Positions 5,911-14,724 are shown, counted from the first letter of the stretch. The stretch is DNA of 25,639 bases from DATAEK01 sp036258055 (GCA_036258055.1 DATAEK010000058.1:1-25639), one strand, 5' to 3'. The notes: generated by a model not told the origin, from the sequence alone. Numbers and translations: made by a program.

Positions 5911-8229
5911 TCAGTGTCCCTGACCGAAGGCGCCGAAGAAGTTCGAGAAGGTGCCGATGCCGGCAAGCGTAAATGAAATGTTGAACCGGCGGTCCTGGGG
6001 GAGCACGAAACTTGGAAAGCCCGCCACGTTGTACGTCTGGTACGACACCGCGACGCCGCAGCACTGTGCGTTGTAGTACGCGGTGATTTGCTGGTTGCGG
6101 AACTCGTTGTTGTGCAGGTCGTAGTTGAAGAGGTAGGTTCCGCCGAGATGATTGGCGGCGCTCCGAATCGAGGTCGAGCCGGTCAGGTCGTGGTTCGCGA
6201 GCGCCGGGTTGCTGAAGCCTGGCAGCTCCGGGATGTAGCGGCGCTGCGTCCAGCCGCCCCTCGCCTGGAACCGTGGCCGATTGACGATCGCCGCCAGCGT
6301 GTAGGTCGTGAACTTATGCACGGTCGGATCGATTTCGGTGGAGAAGTCGGCCTGCAGTGACGGCGTCGGTGAGACTCGGGTTCCGATCTGCAGTGCCGAA
6401 AGGTGGTTCTGCTCGTTGTTGTTGAAGCTGCTCTGATACGACGGATCGAAGGCCGCCCCGGCCGGATTGCTGTAGTACGTCTGCCTGATTGAGACACTCA
6501 CGATCTCCCTCGCCACGTCCTTTTTCGCATACAACCGGTTGTTCAAGGCGTAGATGATGTTCGTGGTGTCGCCGACGATGCTGTCGGCGGAATCGAGCTT
6601 GACGATCCGGTTGAAGTCGTCGATCGGTGTCTTGCTCTGAATCGTGACCGTCGGCTCGATGACGTGTTTGTATTTCTCGGCGTACCCGCCGCCCGGCGTG
6701 TTGAAGATGCGGTTGAAAGTGGGGCCGGTGATCCGCGCCTGAAAGTCGAAGAACTGACGCGAGATCCCGGTGGGCACCTGCTTATTCGTCACCGCGTCGA
6801 TGCTCTCAGTCCAGTACGTATCCCGCCAGCCGACGCTCGAGTTCACGGTCAGGAATGGCCATCGCGTGAACGGGATGCGCACGTACGGAACGACGTCGAA
6901 TCGCGTCAGCCCTTGATCGTTGGTCACCACGCCACTGATCGTGCCCTGCTGGATGAACGTCGTGTACTCGCTGGAGACGCCGAAATACACTCGCGACTTG
7001 CCGATTGGCCGCTCGCCGCGACTGAACGAGATGCGGGGGAGAAACCCCGTCGTCGTCACGTTGTCGCTGTTGTTGAAGAAGTCGTTGTGCTCGACCGTGC
7101 CGCTGAACACGTATTCGCGCCAGTTACCCGTCAGATTGCCGTTGATGATTCGGCGGCTCGTGCTGGCCTGGGCAAAACTCTGCTGGTAACGCTGCTCGGT
7201 CTGGAGGTCGGAGTAATAGTCGACGTTCGCCCGCGCGCGCCATCGGGCATTCAGGCTCTGCGACAGTGCGCCGTTCACGTTGTAGCTGCGCTGGGGGGGC
7301 CTGGTGCTCGTGGTGCCATCCGCGTTGGTGATCGTGAGCTCGTGCTCGTCGAGGAAGTGGACGGTGCCGATCCCCTGATTTCCGGAGCCGAGCTGGTAGC
7401 GGTACTCGCTGCTGACGCCCTGCCCTGTCTTCGAGTACCAATCGTAGGTGAACGTCGCGTCCGAGCTGCGGTTGATCGCCCAGAAGAACGCGTTGCTGAG
7501 CGATTGTCCCGCTCCGCGTGACGTGCCGTAGATCGGAATCAGGAATCCGGTCGATCGGTCGTCTTCCTCGATGGGGTAGTAGAAGATCGGCAGATACATG
7601 AGCGGCACGCCCTTGACCGTGAGGACCGAGTTGGTCAGGAACGCGTGGTCGTTGATCGTGAAGCTGACGGACCCGGCCACCATCTCCCAGCGCGGCGTCG
7701 GCTGCACGCACGTCGTGAACGCGCCGTGCACGATCTTGTAGCGGTTCGGCCCGAGCTTGTGGATCTCCTCGCCGCGGAAGTACGCGTCGGGCTCCTGCGT
7801 TCCGAACAGGCTGCGATCGACCTTCTCCATCAGCGTCACGGATCCGGCGGCGTTGTAGAACGTGCCCGTCCGGGTCTTGGTGTCGAACTCGAGTCGCTCC
7901 GCGTTGATGCGGTTGCCTCCCTGCACGAACAGAACATCGTCGGTCGCGACCACGCGATGGCCGTCGAACACTTCCATCTGGCGCGCGAAGAGCTGCATGT
8001 CGTCGCAGTCCACCTGAACCGGCTGCGTCTCGGATCCGGTCAACAGCAGCCGGATTTCGGTGACGCCCCCCTTGCCTTCGACCGGTCGGCGATCGCCGGA
8101 GAGGTGCACGATCTTCGAGAGCTTGCACCCGGAGAGGTCGGATGACTGTCCGGTCTGCGCGCGCGCCGGGGCGGGCACGCCAAGCCAGACGAGAAAGATG
8201 AGTGCCGGGATCAGCCAGGAACGCCGCAT
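5911..8229 (-). CDS. lptD: LPS-assembly protein LptD (OstA/Imp)
   Basis: This 772-residue outer-membrane beta-barrel works with LptE to insert LPS in the outer leaflet. I chose the ATG at 8229 because it begins a convincing signal peptide (MRRSWLIPALIFLVWLGVP, cleavage near APARAQ). The open frame continues 54 codons upstream into folC, without signal character. After the signal comes an OstA/LptA-like domain (about 30-170: TEIRLLLTGSETQPVQVDCDD, ATDDVLFVQGGNRINAERLEFD). The long LptD barrel follows, rich in alternating aromatic strands. Cysteines occur in SGCKL, VDCDD and TTCVQP near the N-terminus, and a consecutive CC (NAQCCGV) lies near the C-terminus. This matches the inter-domain disulfide layout known from E. 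coli LptD. A 58-base gap separates it from folC; I see no good Shine-Dalgarno, so the start is likely but not certain. Confidence 0.92.
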   Translation of the reverse strand: MRRSWLIPALIFLVWLGVPAPARAQTGQSSDLSGCKLSKIVHLSGDRRPVEGKGGVTEIRLLLTGSETQPVQVDCDDMQLFARQMEVFDGHRVVATDDVLFVQGGNRINAERLEFDTKTRTGTFYNAAGSVTLMEKVDRSLFGTQEPDAYFRGEEIHKLGPNRYKIVHGAFTTCVQPTPRWEMVAGSVSFTINDHAFLTNSVLTVKGVPLMYLPIFYYPIEEDDRSTGFLIPIYGTSRGAGQSLSNAFFWAINRSSDATFTYDWYSKTGQGVSSEYRYQLGSGNQGIGTVHFLDEHELTITNADGTTSTRPPQRSYNVNGALSQSLNARWRARANVDYYSDLQTEQRYQQSFAQASTSRRIINGNLTGNWREYVFSGTVEHNDFFNNSDNVTTTGFLPRISFSRGERPIGKSRVYFGVSSEYTTFIQQGTISGVVTNDQGLTRFDVVPYVRIPFTRWPFLTVNSSVGWRDTYWTESIDAVTNKQVPTGISRQFFDFQARITGPTFNRIFNTPGGGYAEKYKHVIEPTVTIQSKTPIDDFNRIVKLDSADSIVGDTTNIIYALNNRLYAKKDVAREIVSVSIRQTYYSNPAGAAFDPSYQSSFNNNEQNHLSALQIGTRVSPTPSLQADFSTEIDPTVHKFTTYTLAAIVNRPRFQARGGWTQRRYIPELPGFSNPALANHDLTGSTSIRSAANHLGGTYLFNYDLHNNEFRNQQITAYYNAQCCGVAVSYQTYNVAGFPSFVLPQDRRFNISFTLAGIGTFSNFFGAFGQGH

Positions 8230-8287
8230 GAATGGCCGGGTCTGCCGCACGTCACTGACAGAAACCCTTCGCGCGTGCTGCAGAGAA

Positions 8288-9568
8288 TCAGCGAAGAATA
8301 CCACGCAGAGGGCCGACCAAGAAGATGGATCCGGCCACGACGACGCGCGCGCCGGGTCGGCACGCGCGCCGTAGTGCGTCGCCGGGATCATCGATGGTTT
8401 CGATCAGCTGGGGCGCCTCGGGCATAACGGACGCCCGCGCCGCCAGCTGCGCCGCGGTGAGTGCACGCGGTGATACGGGCGTCGTGCAGATCAACGAGCG
8501 GCAGCACGGCAAGAGCGGAGCAAGGATCCCTTCGACATCTTTGTCCCGCAGCGCGGCCGTCACGAGCGAGATCTCGGTCCAGCCAATGTCTCGCAGGTAG
8601 TCAGCCAGCGCCCGCGCGCCAGCCGGATTGTGGGCCGCGTCCAGGAGCACGTCGGCGTCATGCCAGCGTCGCCGTTCGAGCCGCGCCGGCCAGCGCGTGT
8701 CCCCGAGTCCCCTCGCCATCGAGCTCGTGTCCACGGCGACGCCGACACGGTTCAATTCTTCGAGCACCGCGATGACGATCGCCGCATTCAGCCTTTGATG
8801 ACGGCCGCCGAGCGCGAGATGCACCTCAGGCAGGCGGCGTTCTGGGGTTGTGAAAGTCACCCCGGGTGCTTCACCTATTATCCCGTCGTCAATCCGCACG
8901 CGATCCATGGCGCGCACGAGTCTTGCCCGACGCGCCTGACAGACTTCCGACACCACGTGGTCGGCGACCGGAGGCAGTGGACCGATGACGACCGGAATGC
9001 CGTCCTTGATCACCCCCGCTTTTTCGTACGCAATCGAGTCGAGCGTGTCGCCGAGTTGGGCCTGATGATCGAAATCGATCGTCGTGATCGCGGCGGCAAG
9101 TGGGGTGACGATGTTCGTGGCGTCGAGGCGCCCGCCGAGACCGACCTCGAGCACGGCGACGGCGACGTCCGCGCGGCTGAACAGCTCGAATGCAATGGCA
9201 GTGGTGCATTCGAAGAAGGTCGGCGGTCCCTGGAGACGGCCCTGTCCGGTCAGCCGTTCGATGGCTGACCGCACGTCGTCAGCCACACGTCTCAGTTGAT
9301 TCGACTGAACCTCGCGTTCGTCGATCACGAAACGCTCTTCCAGCCGCTCGAGGTGCGGTGACGTGTAACGCGCCGTTCGATGTCCAGCCGCGTGAAGCGC
9401 GGTCGCAAGCATCGCGGTGACCGAGCCCTTACCGTTCGTGCCCGCGACGATGACGGACTGAAAGCGTTGCTGAGGGTTTCCCAGCGCCTCGCACAGGATG
9501 CGCATGTTGTCGAGGCCGAACTTCATCCCGAGACGTTCGAGGCTGAAGAGGAAGTCCAGGGAATCCAT
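8288..9568 (-). CDS. folC: Bifunctional dihydrofolate/folylpolyglutamate synthase
   Basis: This 426-residue cytosolic ATP-dependent ligase adds glutamate to dihydropteroate and/or folates. Motifs in order: P-loop GTNGKGSV (43-50), SPHLERLEERF (70-80), EVGLGGRLDATN (141-152), DFDHQAQLGDTLDSIAYEKAG (about 165-185, with the Lys that is carbamylated in the family) and DAAHNPAGA (310-318). Length is typical for FolC. It starts at an ATG 42 bases after accD. The accD-folC pairing is also found in E. coli, which supports the call. Confidence 0.95.
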   Translation of the reverse strand: MDSLDFLFSLERLGMKFGLDNMRILCEALGNPQQRFQSVIVAGTNGKGSVTAMLATALHAAGHRTARYTSPHLERLEERFVIDEREVQSNQLRRVADDVRSAIERLTGQGRLQGPPTFFECTTAIAFELFSRADVAVAVLEVGLGGRLDATNIVTPLAAAITTIDFDHQAQLGDTLDSIAYEKAGVIKDGIPVVIGPLPPVADHVVSEVCQARRARLVRAMDRVRIDDGIIGEAPGVTFTTPERRLPEVHLALGGRHQRLNAAIVIAVLEELNRVGVAVDTSSMARGLGDTRWPARLERRRWHDADVLLDAAHNPAGARALADYLRDIGWTEISLVTAALRDKDVEGILAPLLPCCRSLICTTPVSPRALTAAQLAARASVMPEAPQLIETIDDPGDALRRACRPGARVVVAGSIFLVGPLRGILR

Positions 9569-9610
9569 ACAGGCTTCGAGGATCGATGGCGGCCGCGAGG
9601 GAGACCGCGA

Positions 9611-10504
9611 CTAGCTGCCGGCGGCTTCGGTGACGATCGGGCCGGCGGGAGCGGCGACCGCGCGGGTCTTCAGAGCGAAGCGGAACACGCGTGAGATGAC
9701 GTCCTTCAGCTCGCGCCGGTCGACCACCATGTCGAGCATCCCGCGCTCGAGCAGGAACTCGCTGCGCTGGAAGCCCTCGGGCAGTTTCTGACGGATCGTC
9801 TGCTCGATGACGCGGGGGCCGGCGAAACCGATGAGGGCTTTCGGCTCAGCGATGTTCACATCGCCGAGCATGGCGAAGCTCGCGGTGACGCCGCCAGTGG
9901 TGGGGTCGGTCAGGACCGAGATGTAGGGCAGACGCGCACGATCCAGGCGCGCCAGCGCGCCGCTGATCTTGGCCATCTGCATCAACGAGAGCGCGCCCTC
10001 CATCATGCGCGCGCCGCCGGAGCAGGACACGATGATCGTCGGCAGCTTCTTCGCCACCGCGAGCTCGATCGCTCGGGTGATTTTCTCACCGACCACGACG
10101 CCCATGCTCCCGCCGATGAAGCCGTATTCCATGGCGGCGATGATCGTCTCCGTCCCATTGAGCGCCCCGGTCGCGGTGATTACCGCATCTTTCAGGCCGG
10201 TCGCGTCGATGCTGCTGCGAAGCCGCTGCCCGTAGGCCTTGGTGTCCACGAACTTCAGGGGGTCGGTGGATGCCAGCCCGCGATCGTGCTCGACCCAGTC
10301 ACCGTCGAACAGCGTCTTGAGTCGATCGGCTGCCCCCAGCCGGAAGTGATGCGCGCACTTGGTGCAGACGTGCAGGCTGGCGACGAGGTCTTTGTTGTAG
10401 ATGATCTGCGCGCAGGACGGACACTTGACCCACAGCCCCTCGGGCACCCGGCTTTCCTTCTGGGGCGACTCGATGGGCTTGCGGATCTTCTTGAACCACG
10501 CCAT
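9611..10504 (-). CDS. accD: Acetyl-CoA carboxylase carboxyltransferase subunit beta
   Basis: This 297-residue subunit pairs with AccA to move the carboxyl group from biotin to acetyl-CoA, the committed step of fatty-acid synthesis. The N-terminal four-Cys zinc ribbon is intact: C28, C31, C47 and C50 (KCPSCAQ ... HVCTKCA). It is followed by the crotonase-like carboxyltransferase core with SCSGGARMMEGALSLMQMAK, DPTTGGVTASFAMLGD and GFAGPRVIEQT. Length and start (ATG, MAWFKKIRKP) fit the family. No purine-rich Shine-Dalgarno precedes the ATG; the 120-base upstream spacer holds a repeat hairpin. Confidence 0.96.
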   Translation of the reverse strand: MAWFKKIRKPIESPQKESRVPEGLWVKCPSCAQIIYNKDLVASLHVCTKCAHHFRLGAADRLKTLFDGDWVEHDRGLASTDPLKFVDTKAYGQRLRSSIDATGLKDAVITATGALNGTETIIAAMEYGFIGGSMGVVVGEKITRAIELAVAKKLPTIIVSCSGGARMMEGALSLMQMAKISGALARLDRARLPYISVLTDPTTGGVTASFAMLGDVNIAEPKALIGFAGPRVIEQTIRQKLPEGFQRSEFLLERGMLDMVVDRRELKDVISRVFRFALKTRAVAAPAGPIVTEAAGS

Positions 10505-10531
10505 CAGGAGGAGCTTAGCATGAGAGTTCTA

Positions 10532-10618
10532 GTCGCTGTCCGCTGTCCGACTGTTCACTGTCCGCAGTTCCCGTTTCGGGCTTGGGCCTACAGCAGACAG
10601 CGGACGGCGCACAGCGGC
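10532..10618. repeat. Degenerate 7-mer (CTGTCCG) inverted repeat in the dNK-accD spacer
   Basis: The left arm starts CGCTGTCCGCTGTCCGACTG (10534-10553), a short tandem array of CTGTCCG-like heptamers that degrades into CACTGTCCGCAG. The right arm (about 10591-10617, containing CAGACAGCGGACGGCGCACA) is its approximate reverse complement. Between them CCCGTTTCGGG forms a small inner hairpin. The element fills most of the 120 bases between the deoxynucleoside kinase stop and the accD start and would fold in transcripts of either strand. It is short-period like the elements at 9-86 and 23087-23160, but with a different unit. Confidence 0.6.
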
Positions 10619-10630
10619 ACGTGATCACGT
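10619..10630. other. 12-bp perfect palindrome ACGTGATCACGT
   Basis: A perfect 12-base palindrome covers the stop codon of the deoxynucleoside kinase gene and directly abuts the repeat hairpin in the spacer. It could be an operator or methylation-site coincidence (central GATC); function is unknown. Confidence 0.35.
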
Positions 10631-11260
10631 TCTTGGCACCCAGTATCTCGTCCCGCGGGTCATGGTTCGCACCTGGCGCTCGAGATCGGCCAGCGCGGGT
10701 TCGCCCCACATGTGATCGAACTGGGAGGTTTCGACGACCAGGAGCGGGGTGGCGTTGTAGTGAAAGAAGAAATGTGTGTACGCCTCGTTCAGCTCCTTCA
10801 CGTAGGCATCGTCCGGCGCGTCGAACTCCGGGTTCGCCCGCGCCCGCTCTCGCAGGCGGCGTCGCAGGACATCGGTGGGTGTCTGCAGGTAGATGACGAG
10901 GTCGGGCGCCGGAAGATCGGGGGCGAGAAGCTCGTACAGGCGCTGATAGATGAACAGCTCGTTGTCATCCAGGTTCAGGTACGCGTAGATCTTGTCCCGT
11001 TCGAACAGGTAATCGCAGATTGTCAGCTGGCTGAAGAGATCGCTCTGGCGGAGCGCCGTCTGCTGCCGATGTCGTCCGAGCGTGAAGAACAACTGCGTCT
11101 GGAACGCGGCGCCGGTGCGTCCGGCCTGCAGATCGCTGAGAAAAGGATTGTCGGTCTCGTCGAGGACAATCGTCGCATCGAGTCTCGCGCCCAGGCGATC
11201 GGCGAGCAGCGATTTGCCTGCGCCAATGGGCCCCTCGATCGCGATGTACCGGAAGTTCAA
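10625..11260 (-). CDS. Deoxynucleoside kinase (dGK/dAK type)
   Basis: This 211-residue cytosolic kinase phosphorylates deoxynucleosides in dNTP salvage. It has a P-loop GPIGAGKS (10-17), the family segment NPFLSDLQAG, AFQTQLFFTLGRHRQQ, the LFERDKIYAYLNLDDNEL region near the active site and an Arg-rich lid (LRRRLRERARANPEFD). The ending FFFHYNATPLLVVET is also typical. The start is TTG at 11260; the P-loop begins ten residues later, so a much later start is impossible. A TATACT element (11271-11276, minus strand) lies only 10 bases upstream, so the mRNA may be nearly leaderless (inference). It heads the ten-gene minus-strand run. The exact nucleoside preference cannot be read. Confidence 0.88.
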   Translation of the reverse strand: MNFRYIAIEGPIGAGKSLLADRLGARLDATIVLDETDNPFLSDLQAGRTGAAFQTQLFFTLGRHRQQTALRQSDLFSQLTICDYLFERDKIYAYLNLDDNELFIYQRLYELLAPDLPAPDLVIYLQTPTDVLRRRLRERARANPEFDAPDDAYVKELNEAYTHFFFHYNATPLLVVETSQFDHMWGEPALADLERQVRTMTRGTRYWVPRT

Positions 11261-11312
11261 GGCTCAGCGAAGTATAGCCAAACGTCTCGACGGATTGCGA
11301 TAGCATTGTCCG

Positions 11313-12422
11313 GTGCGGATCGAACGTATCGAGTTGCGGCTCCTCAGGTTGCCGCTGGTCCGATTTTTCGAAACCAGCTTCGGCCGCGTGCACGATCGAT
11401 CGTTCTTGCTCGTCACGGTCGACGATGCCGGCGCATCGGGGCTCGGCGAGTGTGTCGCGGACGCCAACCCGTACTACAGCTCCGAGACCAACGACACCGC
11501 GTGGCACATCATCAGCGAGTTCATCTCGCCGCTGGTGCTCGGTCGCGACTTCGAGCATCCGAGCGAGATTTTCGACGCGTTGCGAATCATCCGCGGCCAC
11601 AACATGGCCAAGGCTGCCGTGGAAATGGCGGCGTGGGACCTCTATGCGCGGCAGCATGGACAGCCGCTCCGGGAAGTTCTGGGCGGCACGCGTTCAGCCA
11701 TCGAATCCGGGGTGTCGATTGGGATCCAGGACTCGCTCGAGCAGCTGGTGGAACGCGTGACGATCGAGCGCGCGGCGGGTTACCGGCGGATCAAGATAAA
11801 GATCAAGCCTGGCTGGGACGTCAATGCGGTATCCGCGGTGCGCGATCGCTGCGGCGCCATCCCGCTGATGGTCGACGCTAACGCCGCCTACACCCTCGAG
11901 GACGCCGCACACCTGGCCGCGCTCGATCGATTCGATCTGATGATGATGGAGCAACCCCTCGACTACGACGACATCCGCGATCACGCCCGGCTGCAGCAAC
12001 GAATCCGCACGCCGATCTGTCTCGACGAGTCGATCCATACCGTGCACGCCGCCGACGAGGCGATTGCGGCGGGTGCCTGCCGGATCATCAACATCAAGCC
12101 CGGGCGCGTGGGCGGACACACCCAGTCGATTCGGTTGCATGATCTCGCGGCCAGCCACGGCATTCCGGTCTGGCACGGTGGCATGCTGGAAAGCGGCATC
12201 GGACGGGCGCACAACATCCACCTCTCAACGCTGCCGAACTTTTCGCTCCCGGGCGATGTCGCCGCAAGCCGCCGCTATTACGCCCCGGATCTCATCGACC
12301 CGGAAATCGATGTTCGCCCGGACGGCACGATCCCGGTTCCCACCGGCCCCGGCATCGGCGTGCACGTCGTCGCGTCGCGGGTGGCCGAAGCGACGTTGAA
12401 ATCGGTGGAGCTTCGCGCGTGA
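11313..12422 (+). CDS. menC: o-Succinylbenzoate synthase / N-acylamino acid racemase-type enolase-superfamily enzyme
   Basis: This 369-residue enzyme belongs to the muconate-lactonizing subgroup of the enolase superfamily. Catalytic Lys pair: K161/K163 in KIKIKPGWD and K262 in NIKPGRVGG. Metal ligands: D188 (VDANAAY), E213 (MEQPLDYDD) and D238 (CLDESI). HGGMLESGIGRAHN (288-301) and the ending PTGPGIGVHV follow the MenC/NAAAR branch closely. The expected reaction is dehydration of SHCHC to o-succinylbenzoate in menaquinone synthesis; relatives also racemise N-acylamino acids, and sequence alone does not separate the two. The GTG at 11313 is the first possible start after an in-frame TAG. It is divergent from the deoxynucleoside kinase with a 52-base shared upstream region. 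No other men gene is in the window. Confidence 0.82.
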   Translation: MRIERIELRLLRLPLVRFFETSFGRVHDRSFLLVTVDDAGASGLGECVADANPYYSSETNDTAWHIISEFISPLVLGRDFEHPSEIFDALRIIRGHNMAKAAVEMAAWDLYARQHGQPLREVLGGTRSAIESGVSIGIQDSLEQLVERVTIERAAGYRRIKIKIKPGWDVNAVSAVRDRCGAIPLMVDANAAYTLEDAAHLAALDRFDLMMMEQPLDYDDIRDHARLQQRIRTPICLDESIHTVHAADEAIAAGACRIINIKPGRVGGHTQSIRLHDLAASHGIPVWHGGMLESGIGRAHNIHLSTLPNFSLPGDVAASRRYYAPDLIDPEIDVRPDGTIPVPTGPGIGVHVVASRVAEATLKSVELRA

Positions 12423-12486
12423 TTCGTTGCCGAACCTGCGTGCGTCGATCCCGGCAGTGCACCGCCCGCTCGACTGACAGACAACC

Positions 12487-14679
12487 ATGATGAACCGTCG
12501 TATTGGACTCGGGCTGTTCGTGGCCTTCGTCGGCGCCGGCCTCAGCGCCTGCAAGACCGCGCCGCTTCCTCCGCCGAAGGCACCGACCGTACCGTTCGAC
12601 AAGAAAATGACGTGGCTGTTCCAGCTCGAGGATCAGCGCATTCTGCGACTCGAGGTGCCGCCACCTCCGCCGCCAGTGCCCGTCGTCCCGGCCCGAGGGC
12701 GTCGCGCGGCGCCCGTGCCGCCACCGCCGCCGCCCCCCGATTCGTCACCGGACCTTGCGGTCCTCGTCAAGGATTCCGAAGCGCGTGTTCGCCGCCGTGC
12801 GGCGCTTGCACTGGGACGCGTCGGGCTGCCCGAGGGCGTAGCGCCCTTGACCGCGACCCTCACGGATCCCGATCCGGACGTCCGCGCGATGGCCGCATTC
12901 GGCCTGGGACTGCTGGGTACCCAGGCCGCGTCAGCTGAGGCACCGCTGACAGCGCTCCTTGCTGATCCGACACCGCTCGTCCGGGGCCGCGCGGCGGAAG
13001 CACTCGGGCAGATCGGCGCGACGAACGCGGCCGCCGCAATTGGCAAGGTCGCAGCCGAGTACGCGCGGAGCGCTCCCGTCGCCGCGATGCAACCCGACGA
13101 TGAGACATGGCCGGCCGCGCCGGAAGCCGAAGCGTTCAAGCTGGCGCTTTTCGCGCTGGTGCGGTTGAAGGCCTACGAACCGCTCGCGGGCGCAGTCCTC
13201 GACGATGGCAAGCCGGTTTCGGCGTGGTGGCCCGTCGCGTACGCGCTTCAGCGCATCGCGGACGAGCGAGCGGTGCCGGCCCTGCAGCAGCTCTTGCCGA
13301 CTCCCGGGCGCTACACGCGCTCGTTTGCGATCCGTGGACTCGGCACCCTGAAGCAGACATCCGCTGTGGAGCCGCTGCTGCGCCTGCTCGAGCCGTCGGC
13401 GAAGACGCCGCTCGAGGTCATGGTTGCAGCCGTGCGCGCGCTGGCGGACATCGGTGCAACCGCAGCTGCAGAACCCCTGGCGTCGATTGCCGTCGAGCGT
13501 GGCACACACGCCAATCTTCGGCTCGAGGCAGTCACGGCGCTCGGACGGCTGCGTGCCCCAGCCGGGCTGCCGGCTGTCCAGGACCTCATCACCGACGAGT
13601 GGCCGACCATGCGCGCAGCGGCGATTCGCGCGGCGGGCGCGATCGATCAGGAGAATTTCGTGTCGGTGCTGTCCGGTCTCGAGCTGGATCGCGATTGGCG
13701 TCCCCGGGCGGCGCTGGCGGAGATCCTGGGCACGTTTCCTCCGGATATCGCGCTCGCCCGAGTGCGGGGCATGCTTCAGGACGAGGATAAGCGGGTGATC
13801 CCGTCCGTCCTCGCTGCGCTCGAGAAGCTCAAGGCGCCGGACCTTCCCGACATCCTGCTCGAGAAGCTCAACGACTCCGACTTCGCAGTGCGCGCGACAG
13901 CCGCGCGTGAGCTGGGCGAGACCAAGGCGCCTGCGGGAGCTGAGGCGCTGCGCGAAGCCTACAAAGGCGGATTGCCGGACGCCCCGTATGCCGCGCGGGC
14001 GGCCGCGCTCGACGGGCTCGCGCAGTATGGTCCAGCCGAGGCGCGGGAGACGTTGACCGCGGCGCTGACTGACAAGGACTGGGCGATCCGCGTGCACGCC
14101 GCCGACCTGCTCACGAAGATCGATGCCACAGCCGTAGCGGACTCGAGCACGTCGATGCGTCCCGCGCCGGGGACGCCGCCGGCGCCGTACGACGATCCGC
14201 AGCTCATCTCGCCGGACCTCTCGCCGCACGCGTTCATCGAGACCACGCGCGGGACGATCGAGCTCGAGCTCGCGGTTCTCGATGCGCCGCAGACTTCACG
14301 AAATTTCATGGCCCTCGCAGAGAAGGGCTTCTTCAACGGGCTGCAGGTTCACCGCGTCGTTCCCAATTTCGTGGTGCAGGACGGCGATCCGCGTGGTGAT
14401 GGAGAGGGAGGCCCCGGCTATTCGATCCGTGACGAGCTCAACGATCGCCCGTACCTGCGCGGCACGGTGGGCATGGCGCTCGAATGGCGCGACACCGGCG
14501 GCAGCCAGTTCTTCATCACGCACTCACCGCAGCCGCACCTCGATGGGCGCTACACCGCCTTCGGCCACGTGGTGAACGGCATGGACGTCGTCGATCGGAT
14601 TCAGCAGGGGGACGTGATTCAACGGATCCGGATCTGGGACGGGAAGGGATGGCGCGAGAAAACCGGAGCGACGAGATAG
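12487..14679 (+). CDS. HEAT-repeat lipoprotein with C-terminal cyclophilin (peptidyl-prolyl isomerase) domain
   Basis: This 730-residue protein starts with a lipoprotein signal; the lipobox L19-S20-A21-C22 predicts lipidation at C22. A Pro-rich linker (several PPPPPP runs, about 57-85) follows. Residues about 88-560 are tandem HEAT/PBS-lyase-like repeats (for example VRRRAALALGRVG, VRAMAAFGLGLLG, VRGRAAEALGQIG). The C-terminal cyclophilin domain (about 580-725) keeps the catalytic core VHRVVPNFVVQDGDPRGDGE and GSQFFITHSPQPHLDGRYTA, so isomerase activity is expected. It is probably a periplasm-facing, membrane-anchored folding factor that uses the HEAT solenoid to hold clients (inference). It lies 64 bases after menC and ends just before a strong terminator. 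Confidence 0.88.
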   Translation: MMNRRIGLGLFVAFVGAGLSACKTAPLPPPKAPTVPFDKKMTWLFQLEDQRILRLEVPPPPPPVPVVPARGRRAAPVPPPPPPPDSSPDLAVLVKDSEARVRRRAALALGRVGLPEGVAPLTATLTDPDPDVRAMAAFGLGLLGTQAASAEAPLTALLADPTPLVRGRAAEALGQIGATNAAAAIGKVAAEYARSAPVAAMQPDDETWPAAPEAEAFKLALFALVRLKAYEPLAGAVLDDGKPVSAWWPVAYALQRIADERAVPALQQLLPTPGRYTRSFAIRGLGTLKQTSAVEPLLRLLEPSAKTPLEVMVAAVRALADIGATAAAEPLASIAVERGTHANLRLEAVTALGRLRAPAGLPAVQDLITDEWPTMRAAAIRAAGAIDQENFVSVLSGLELDRDWRPRAALAEILGTFPPDIALARVRGMLQDEDKRVIPSVLAALEKLKAPDLPDILLEKLNDSDFAVRATAARELGETKAPAGAEALREAYKGGLPDAPYAARAAALDGLAQYGPAEARETLTAALTDKDWAIRVHAADLLTKIDATAVADSSTSMRPAPGTPPAPYDDPQLISPDLSPHAFIETTRGTIELELAVLDAPQTSRNFMALAEKGFFNGLQVHRVVPNFVVQDGDPRGDGEGGPGYSIRDELNDRPYLRGTVGMALEWRDTGGSQFFITHSPQPHLDGRYTAFGHVVNGMDVVDRIQQGDVIQRIRIWDGKGWREKTGATR

Positions 14680-14695
14680 GAACGTCTGAAAAAGC

Positions 14696-14724
14696 AAAAA
14701 GGGGGCGACGGCCGCCCCCTTTTT
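14696..14724. terminator. Bidirectional intrinsic terminator
   Basis: The 12-bp perfect stem AAAAAGGGGGCG / CGCCCCCTTTTT has a 5-base loop (ACGGC). It has U-tracts on both strands. On the plus strand it ends the HEAT-cyclophilin gene; on the minus strand it ends the first micro-gene 16 bases after its stop. Confidence 0.93.

Noticed and set aside
8230..8391. 54-codon N-terminal extension of lptD
   Set aside because: It overlaps the end of folC and lacks signal-peptide character; the signal begins at the ATG at 8229. A GTG at 8250 remains a minor alternative.
10520..10624. Plus-strand ORF with AGGAGGAG before an ATG, 34 codons
   Set aside because: It is translated entirely from the heptamer repeat hairpin, and the apparent ribosome binding site is the reverse complement of the accD upstream region. 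There is no protein-like composition and no promoter.
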